Assembly: GCA_905480065.1 (NCBI GenBank) | Contig: CAJQOV010000104.1 | Location: 1 to 9,700 of the forward strand | Length of the DNA: 9,700 nt | Source of the DNA: an uncultured Gammaproteobacteria bacterium | Lineage (GTDB): Bacteria; Pseudomonadota; Gammaproteobacteria; UBA9214 | Direction of reading: 5' to 3' | In this document: positions 5,372 through 9,700 of the stretch, piece after piece | How the letters are laid out: each line of letters begins with the position of its first letter | How positions within the stretch are numbered: position 1 is the first letter of the stretch | Notes under the pieces: model-generated | Seen by the model: the letters and a program-made list of their open reading frames with translations, nothing else | Database searches by the model: none | Told to the model about the DNA's origin: nothing | Position numbers and translations under genes: made by a program

Positions 5372-7291
5372 TCAGGGCGCTGTCGCGCCTGCTGCCGGTT
5401 GCGTGGCAGCCAGCAGCCGCGGCCAGGTCAGCAAGCTGTAGGGCATCGAGGCCGGATCGTCTGCCTGCTGCGCCGCCGCCCAGCGCGCGGTGCGGATTGC
5501 CATGTTGCGGTACTTTGCCTCACCACTCACCCGCGCCAGGTCCGGGAGCACATGCAGCAGGATGCTGTTTACTGACGGGACCACATCATCCTGGATCGGC
5601 CGCGCGCGCCGCCACAGCGCCGAGTCGTCTGTCGTGCTGCAGAAAGCGCCCTGCTGCGCATCGTAGAAATGCTCTATCAGGTAGTCTGCCAGCCGCCGCG
5701 CATGCAATGACCAGCGCTGTTCACCGCTCGCAGCATGCAGTGCGAGCAGCCCCTCGGCCAGTGCCGCATAATCCTCGGCAAAGCCCGCCACGCCGCGCAC
5801 ACCCCGACGCCAGTCCCGATACAGCACCCCGCTGTCGCTGTCGTACAGTCGCTCCAGCACAAAACCCGCCGCCTGTCGTGCCGCATCCAGGTAGCGTGGC
5901 TCGCCGAGTTCCCTGCCCGCCTGCGCCAGCGCGGTGACCAGGTAGCCGTTCCAGGCACTGACCACCTTGTCGTCGACCGGTACCGCTGGCCGGGCAGCAC
6001 GCGCCCTGCGTAACTGCTGGTCAGACTCCCGGTTGCGCTGGTGCACGATGGCAGCATCCACTGCGAAGCGTTCTGCCTGGGCCGGTTCATCCAGTGCCAG
6101 CCACACTACATTGCGCCCCTGCATTTCATCACGCGGATCACTGATGGCATTGCCAGTTGGCTGGATGCCATAACGCGCCTGTGTCCAGGCACGCAGCGCC
6201 GGGTCCGGAATGGCACGTTCCAGTTGCGCTACCGTCCAGGTATAGCCGGCACCCTCCTGCAGTTCGCCGCCCGCATCTGCCCGGCTGTCTGCACTCAGTG
6301 CCGAGTGGAAGCCACCCTGCGCATCGCGCAACCCGGAAAGGGTGAAATCCAGGGTAGCGCGCACGCATTGTTCATAGGCCGGCAGCCGCTGCTGTTGCCA
6401 GGCCGCCAGGCAGACGCGCGCCATCATGGCCTGGTCGTACAACATTTTCTCGAAGTGCGGAACGCGCCAGGCAAAGTCGGTGGCGTAACGATGGAAACCG
6501 CCCCCGAGTCGATCGTGGATGCCGCCGGCCAGGATATGATCCAGCGTGCTCAGGGCCATCGACACGCTGCGTGGTTCGCTGTCGCCCAGCAGAAACAACA
6601 GCCGGGTCGGCTCGGGGAATTTCGGGGCCGGGCCGAAGCCACCCTGCAACTCGTCGAAACTGGCGGCATAGGCGGTGCGTGCCTTCACCACGGGTTGCAT
6701 GTCGAGCTGTGCCACCGGCGTCACCGGTCGCTGCAGTGCCCGTAGTCCGTGCACGGCTTGCTGCGCAGTCTTGCGGATGCCCGGCTCATCCTGCTCCCAG
6801 AGTCCGGCGATGCGCGTCAGCAGGGTAGCGAAACCGGTGTAGCCCGGTATATCCCTGGGCGGAAAGTAGCTTCCGGCAAAAAACGGCATGCCATCCGGCG
6901 TAGCCCAGACCGACATGGGCCAGCCACCCTGCCGGCGCGTCAGCAGCAGGTATTCCATGTAGGCATCATCCAGGTCGGGACGCTGTTCGCGATCGACCTT
7001 GATGGCGACGAAATACCGGTTCAACAGTGCGGCGATCTCCGGGTTCTCGAAAGATTCGCGTGCCATCACGTGGCACCAGTGACAGGTGAAATAACCGATG
7101 GAAATGAACAGCGGGCGGTTCTCGCGGCGTGCCTTGTCAAACGCCGCCTCTCCCCAGGGATACCATTGCACCGGGTTACCCGCGTGCAGTTGCAGGTAGG
7201 GACTGGACTGTCCCGCCAGTCGCCAACCGCCGGTCTCGGCAGCTGGCAGCTGCACCGCAAGCAGCGCCAGCAACAGCACTGTAAACTTCAT
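5372..7291 (-). CDS. Exported thioredoxin-fold DUF255 protein (YyaL / SPATA20 family)
   Basis: 639 residues from the ATG at 7289-7291. The first 18 or so (MKFTVLLLALLAVQLPAA) form a signal peptide, so the protein is probably periplasmic. Residues 28-150 are the DUF255 thioredoxin-like domain: SPYLQLHAGNPVQWYPWGEAAF, then FISIGYFTCHWCHVM with the CxxC pair Cys70/Cys73, then VDREQRPDLDDAYM, QGGWPMSVW and FFAGSYFPP. The rest resembles the six-hairpin glycosidase-like (alpha/alpha barrel) part of this family, with GGFGPAPKFP (217-226), GGIHDRLGGGFHRY (256-269) and PHFEKMLYDQA (278-288). The biochemical role of the family is not established; a redox function is only suggested by CHWC. In-frame earlier starts exist at ATG 7312, ATG 7345 and TTG 7369, but only 7291 and 7312 give a normal signal peptide. 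None has a clear Shine-Dalgarno. The gene is convergent with the response-regulator gene, 53 bp apart, with no evident terminator between. Confidence 0.93.
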   Translation of the reverse strand: MKFTVLLLALLAVQLPAAETGGWRLAGQSSPYLQLHAGNPVQWYPWGEAAFDKARRENRPLFISIGYFTCHWCHVMARESFENPEIAALLNRYFVAIKVDREQRPDLDDAYMEYLLLTRRQGGWPMSVWATPDGMPFFAGSYFPPRDIPGYTGFATLLTRIAGLWEQDEPGIRKTAQQAVHGLRALQRPVTPVAQLDMQPVVKARTAYAASFDELQGGFGPAPKFPEPTRLLFLLGDSEPRSVSMALSTLDHILAGGIHDRLGGGFHRYATDFAWRVPHFEKMLYDQAMMARVCLAAWQQQRLPAYEQCVRATLDFTLSGLRDAQGGFHSALSADSRADAGGELQEGAGYTWTVAQLERAIPDPALRAWTQARYGIQPTGNAISDPRDEMQGRNVVWLALDEPAQAERFAVDAAIVHQRNRESDQQLRRARAARPAVPVDDKVVSAWNGYLVTALAQAGRELGEPRYLDAARQAAGFVLERLYDSDSGVLYRDWRRGVRGVAGFAEDYAALAEGLLALHAASGEQRWSLHARRLADYLIEHFYDAQQGAFCSTTDDSALWRRARPIQDDVVPSVNSILLHVLPDLARVSGEAKYRNMAIRTARWAAAQQADDPASMPYSLLTWPRLLAATQPAAGATAP

Positions 7292-7507
7292 TATCGTGTG
7301 AGATGCGCGCATGCGGTTTGCCGGGTTGGCCAGGTCGTCAACCATGCGGGTGATGGACCGGTTTCGCAAGCGCAGCGCTTGTGGCCCGGTGACGCGCAGA
7401 TGATTTTTTGCCCCTGCCGGCGTGCAGCGATCGGCGCCTGCCAGGCGCTCTCCGCCCTCATCGCGCCGCTTCGCAGCGCCCGAAAAGCAACACTGATCTG
7501 GATTAAT
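7292..7507 (-). other. Long GC-rich leader of the DUF255 gene with short inverted repeats
   Basis: If the AT-rich promoter at 7508-7535 is used, the DUF255 mRNA has a leader of roughly 210 nt. It contains three short inverted repeats: CAAGCGC-A-GCGCTTG (7367-7381), GCGCCT-GCC-AGGCGC (7434-7448) and GCGCCGC-TTC-GCAGCGC (about 7464-7480, one mismatch). I recognise no riboswitch class and no T-run follows the hairpins on the minus strand. Confidence 0.4.
7367..7381. repeat. Near-perfect 15-bp palindrome
   Basis: CAAGCGC and GCGCTTG arms (7 bp each) are separated by one base. It could be an operator or a tight hairpin in the leader. It sits just upstream of the chosen DUF255 start and overlaps the unlikely TTG start. 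Confidence 0.6.
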
Positions 7508-7535
7508 ATTATATTTATTAACAAATAGTTATGAA
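7508..7535 (-). promoter_or_regulatory. Promoter in AT-rich island upstream of the DUF255 gene
   Basis: On the minus strand, TTCATA (7530-7535, 4 of 6 consensus matches) and a perfect TATAAT (7508-7513) are separated by 16 bp. They lie in a conspicuously AT-rich stretch (about 7499-7543) between the cupin stop and the DUF255 gene, in an otherwise GC-rich window. Predicted start is near 7501. The -35 begins only a few bases after the cupin stop codon. Confidence 0.55.
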
Positions 7536-7537
7536 TA

Positions 7538-7816
7538 CTACCTGGAAACATTGAAAGCATAATGCTTGCGCACCGGAACCCGGATATCCCAGCTGCAGGA
7601 CAAGCCGGCGGCAAAGGTGACGTAATCACCCGCTGCGAGCTGAACCGGGGTTCCGCCACGCGGCGTGACGGTTACCTCGCCAGCCAGCAGGTAGCAGGAT
7701 TCCTCCTCGTCGTAGCTCCAGGCAAACCGCGACACTTCCTTTTCCCAGATCGGCCAGTCGAACACCCCGCACTCCTCCAGCTCCTCCTGCGACAATCCCC
7801 GCTCTACGGTAATCAT
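7538..7816 (-). CDS. Small cupin-domain protein (Cupin_3 / EutQ-like)
   Basis: 92 residues, a single-domain cupin. The family blocks are WPIWEKEVSRFAWSYDEEESCYLLAGEVTVTP (residues 21-52, written here as landmarks WPIWEKEV and CYLLAGEVTVTP) and GDYVTFAAGLSCSWDIRVPVRKHY (landmarks GDYVTF, GLSCSWD and VRKHY). Such proteins are compact beta-barrels of unknown specific function related to the cupin of EutQ and ureidoglycine aminohydrolase; a metal ligand set cannot be assigned by eye. The ATG at 7814-7816 is chosen because AGGAG lies 5 nt upstream and the family normally starts MITVE. A GTG 12 codons earlier has no such support. It is the last gene of the tight tatD block, 20 bp after the DUF2905 stop. 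Cytoplasmic, no signal peptide. Confidence 0.9.
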   Translation of the reverse strand: MITVERGLSQEELEECGVFDWPIWEKEVSRFAWSYDEEESCYLLAGEVTVTPRGGTPVQLAAGDYVTFAAGLSCSWDIRVPVRKHYAFNVSR

Positions 7817-7821
7817 GCCTG

Positions 7822-7826
7822 CTCCT
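7822..7826 (-). promoter_or_regulatory. Ribosome-binding site deciding the cupin start
   Basis: AGGAG on the minus strand lies 5 nt before the ATG at 7814-7816. It favours that start over the in-frame GTG at 7850-7852. Confidence 0.8.
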
Positions 7827-7836
7827 GTTGCGTGGG

Positions 7837-8046
7837 TCAGTGCCGGAACCACAGGTTGACGAGTATGCTTATTACAATACTGACGATAATCATCGAAGTG
7901 ACCGGGATGAACAAACTGCCATGTTCTCCTTCCCGGCGGATGTCGCCGGGAAGATGGCCAAACCAGCTGAACAGTCCCGGCGCAACCAGCAGCAACAGGC
8001 CAACCACCAGCAACAGCAACCCTGCGTAGATCAGTGCCCTTGCCAT
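7837..8046 (-). CDS. DUF2905 small membrane protein
   Basis: 69 residues with two transmembrane helices, about residues 5-27 and 46-67, joined by a short loop carrying HLPGDIRREGEHGSLFIPVTS. The LPGDI motif followed by a hydrophilic stretch and F-x-P-x-T/S before the second helix is the hallmark of the DUF2905 family of two-helix inner-membrane proteins, whose function is unknown. Length is typical for the family. The start lies 10 bp after the stop of the cyclotransferase-like gene and the stop lies 20 bp before the cupin start, so it is almost certainly cotranscribed with both. No strong Shine-Dalgarno is visible, which fits translational coupling to the gene before it. Confidence 0.9.
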   Translation of the reverse strand: MARALIYAGLLLLVVGLLLLVAPGLFSWFGHLPGDIRREGEHGSLFIPVTSMIIVSIVISILVNLWFRH

Positions 8047-8056
8047 GGTGCTGCTG

Positions 8057-8452
8057 CTAGCCGATGGCCTGCAGATAACTGTGCAGGTGAAAGCGCCCGA
8101 ACCATGCGCTATCCCAGGACTGGTCGGTCAACAGGTCATAACATTCCGGTCGCATCTCGTATACCCAGGCCGCGCAGGGACGCTCCTGCGCGTCGCTGAC
8201 CACCACGCGCGTGCGCTGGTAGAAGTCACTCTCGAACTGGTCCAGCCGACCCAGCTGCAACTGGCCCAGCCCGGTGTACAGCACACCTTTGGTACTGGCA
8301 CCCGGCGCCGGCAGGATGCCGGGAAACAGCCGGTCACGCACCGTGTAGCAAACGTAATTGTCCAGTACGGCAGGAACAGCGCCATAATGGCTGCCACTGA
8401 CCCGCTCCATCACCGCGGGAAACTGCAGGGTACCGTAACAAAACAGGCGCAT
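8057..8452 (-). CDS. Gamma-glutamylcyclotransferase-like (AIG2/GGCT fold) protein
   Basis: 131 residues. Starts with LFCYGTLQFP, the YGTL phosphate-loop-like motif that binds the gamma-glutamyl moiety in this fold (residues 5-9 CYGTL). The acid of catalysis is probably Glu74 in LDQFESDFYQR, matching the family pattern D-x-x-E-x-x-x-Y-x-R. Members of the family release 5-oxoproline from gamma-glutamyl peptides or amines (EC 4.3.2.9 type), but many bacterial YtfP-like members have no proven substrate, so the specific reaction is inference. Cytoplasmic. The ATG at 8450-8452 has GGTGA 6 nt upstream and lies 16 bp after the tatD stop, consistent with an operon. Confidence 0.9.
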   Translation of the reverse strand: MRLFCYGTLQFPAVMERVSGSHYGAVPAVLDNYVCYTVRDRLFPGILPAPGASTKGVLYTGLGQLQLGRLDQFESDFYQRTRVVVSDAQERPCAAWVYEMRPECYDLLTDQSWDSAWFGRFHLHSYLQAIG

Positions 8453-8468
8453 TCCCCTTCACCCCCGG

Positions 8469-9245
8469 TTACTGAGCATAACGGTCCATGCGCAACACGG
8501 TGCGCGCGTTGGCGCTGGTCTGTGCGGCAATCTCCGCCTCCGGCAGCATACGCAACTGCGCCAGTGCCGCCAGGCAGTACGGCAGGTATTCGGGACTGTT
8601 ACGCTCCCCGCGGTGCTGCGCAACGGTCATGTCCGGGGCATCGGTTTCCAGCACGATATCCTCCAGCGGCAAGGCCTGCGCCAGTGCGCGCAACTTGCTG
8701 GAGCGCTCGAAGGTCAGCATACCGCCAAAGCCCAGCCGGAAGCCCAGCTCGCGATAGGCCGCAGCCTGCTGCAGGCTGCCATTGAAGGCGTGACAGATAC
8801 CACCGACCACGCGAATGCGCCGCAGGGTGGACAGCACCACGTCGTGCGCCTTGCGCACGTGCAGGATGACCGGCAGGCCACAGCTGCGGGCAATCTCCAG
8901 TTGCGCCTCGAACAGGGTCTGTTGCCGCATGCGGTCCAGTCCTTCCACATAGTAATCCAGCCCGATCTCGCCGATTGCCAACAGGCGCTGCTCGCCGGCA
9001 CGGTGTGCCAGTTGCGCGATAGCTGCGTCACGGTGTTGCGCGATATACACCGGGTGCAGTCCCAGCGCGGGGTACAGGTCCGCCGCCGACGCGCAGAACG
9101 ACAGCAGGCCATCCCAGGTGTCTGCCAGCACGCCCGGCACCACGATAGCGGACACCCCGTTGGCGCGGGCACGCGCCAGCACCGCGTCGCGATCCGCGGC
9201 AAATTCCTCGACGTCGAGGTGGCAATGGGTGTCGATCAGTTCCAT
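8469..9245 (-). CDS. TatD-family metal-dependent hydrolase (YjjV-like)
   Basis: 258-residue amidohydrolase-superfamily TIM barrel. All metal ligands of the TatD family are present: His7 and His9 in IDTHCHLD, Glu93 in AIGEIGLDYY, His129 in LPVILHVRKAH, His152 in CHAFNGSLQQ, and Asp202 in LETDAPDM. Family members are divalent-metal nucleases/hydrolases; E. coli YjjV, the closest relative I can recall (shared ALGLHP, GEIGLD, GSLQQA and LLLETDAPDM-type blocks), has no firmly defined physiological substrate. The ATG at 9243-9245 has no Shine-Dalgarno, but TACAAT ends 6 nt upstream. It is the first gene of the minus-strand block and is divergent from tcdA, with only 59 bp between the two start codons. 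Assignment to YjjV rather than TatD or YcfH is by eye. Confidence 0.95.
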   Translation of the reverse strand: MELIDTHCHLDVEEFAADRDAVLARARANGVSAIVVPGVLADTWDGLLSFCASAADLYPALGLHPVYIAQHRDAAIAQLAHRAGEQRLLAIGEIGLDYYVEGLDRMRQQTLFEAQLEIARSCGLPVILHVRKAHDVVLSTLRRIRVVGGICHAFNGSLQQAAAYRELGFRLGFGGMLTFERSSKLRALAQALPLEDIVLETDAPDMTVAQHRGERNSPEYLPYCLAALAQLRMLPEAEIAAQTSANARTVLRMDRYAQ

Positions 9246-9251
9246 AAGCGG

Positions 9252-9280
9252 ATTGTAAGCGTGCCACGCATTGTCGCCCA
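9252..9280 (-). promoter_or_regulatory. Probable tatD promoter, leaderless geometry
   Basis: On the minus strand TACAAT (9252-9257) is followed by 6 nt (CCGCTT) and then the ATG at 9245, putting +1 at the start codon. A weak -35, TGGGCG (9275-9280, 3 of 6), sits 17 bp upstream and overlaps the tcdA -35 on the other strand. Confidence 0.5.
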
Positions 9281-9298
9281 GCCGTTTTCTGGTATGTT
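9271..9298 (+). promoter_or_regulatory. Probable tcdA promoter, extended -10, leaderless geometry
   Basis: TTGTCG (9271-9276, 4 of 6) and TATGTT (9293-9298) are 16 bp apart. The -10 is preceded by TGG, an extended -10 (TGn) element. Exactly 6 nt (GCCGGC) separate it from the tcdA ATG, so the predicted +1 is the A of ATG. No Shine-Dalgarno is present. Confidence 0.55.
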
Positions 9299-9304
9299 GC
9301 CGGC

Positions 9305-9700
9305 ATGCCCGAATCTACACCGGAAACCACCCGTTCCGTAACCGACCCGGAACGCCGCTTTGGCGGCATTCGCCGGCTGTACGGAAATGCCGCGCTGGAA
9401 CGCTTCCGCAGCGCCCATATCTGCGTGCTGGGAATCGGCGGCGTCGGTTCCTGGGCGGCAGAGGCGCTGGCCCGGTCGGCCATCGGACAGCTCACGCTGG
9501 TGGACATGGACCACGTCGCCGAGTCCAACATCAATCGCCAGCTGCACGCATTGACCGGCACGCTGGGCATGGCCAAGGTGCAGGTGATGCGCGACAGGAT
9601 CCTGCAAATCAACCCCGACTGCACGGTCAGCGCCATCGAGGACTTCGTCACCGTTGACAACCTCGACACACTGCTTTCCTGTCACTATGACTACATCATC
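9305..9700 (+). CDS. tcdA: TcdA (CsdL), tRNA threonylcarbamoyladenosine dehydratase (N-terminal part, cut by window edge)
   Basis: E1/ThiF/MoeB-like ATP-dependent enzyme that dehydrates t6A37 of ANN-decoding tRNAs into the cyclic form ct6A. The 132 residues present align closely with E. coli TcdA: RRFGGIRRLYG, AHICVLGIGGVGSWAAEALAR (nucleotide-binding glycine motif GIGGVGSW at 43-50), TLVDMDHV (acidic Asp67/Asp69), NINRQLHA with Arg78 (75-82), MAKVQVM with Lys91, RILQINPDC and DFVTVDNL. The frame is open to the right edge, so the C-terminal half is missing. The start ATG at 9305-9307 gives an N-terminus about 5 residues longer than E. coli. It is divergent from tatD. Confidence 0.96.
   Translation, partial: MPESTPETTRSVTDPERRFGGIRRLYGNAALERFRSAHICVLGIGGVGSWAAEALARSAIGQLTLVDMDHVAESNINRQLHALTGTLGMAKVQVMRDRILQINPDCTVSAIEDFVTVDNLDTLLSCHYDYII

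Noticed and set aside
6041..6745. A 234-codon open frame antisense to the DUF255 gene
   Set aside because: No family motif, and it overlaps conserved blocks of the DUF255 protein on the minus strand.

Overview
This 9.7 kb window is ordinary GC-rich bacterial chromosome. The protein families and gene sequences (MiaB, TcdA, a YjjV-type TatD, E. coli-like PEP carboxylase, class A RNase P RNA) point to a gammaproteobacterium. The lineage cannot be fixed further from the sequence alone. There is no sign of phage, transposon, CRISPR array or plasmid genes.

Layout. The left edge holds the start of miaB (minus strand, cut by the window edge). Behind it is the RNase P RNA gene rnpB, also minus. A divergent intergenic region of about 340 bp follows, then ppc (PEP carboxylase, plus) and a plus-strand gene for an unusual membrane-tethered response regulator. 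Convergent to these is a minus-strand block read from about 9245 down to 5372: tatD/yjjV, a gamma-glutamylcyclotransferase-like gene, a DUF2905 membrane protein gene and a cupin gene are packed 10-20 bp apart. After an AT-rich promoter island and a long leader comes an exported thioredoxin-fold (DUF255/YyaL-type) protein gene. The right edge holds the start of tcdA (plus, cut), divergent from tatD.

How the genes relate. Several products serve RNA maturation: RNase P RNA trims tRNA 5' ends, MiaB methylthiolates tRNA position 37, and TcdA cyclises the t6A37 modification. ppc supplies oxaloacetate to the TCA cycle. The four-gene tatD block looks like one transcript of small housekeeping or poorly characterised proteins.

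Most interesting signals: (1) the 442-residue protein with a complete phosphoacceptor receiver domain, one membrane span, a coiled coil and a putative periplasmic domain faintly like OmpA; (2) an intrinsic-terminator-like hairpin plus T6 between the ppc promoter and its likely ATG; (3) three genes (miaB, tatD, tcdA) whose -10-like hexamer ends exactly 6 nt before the ATG with no Shine-Dalgarno, the geometry of leaderless mRNAs; (4) an rnpB promoter whose predicted start coincides with the first base of helix P1, and an RNA with a minimal P3 hairpin.
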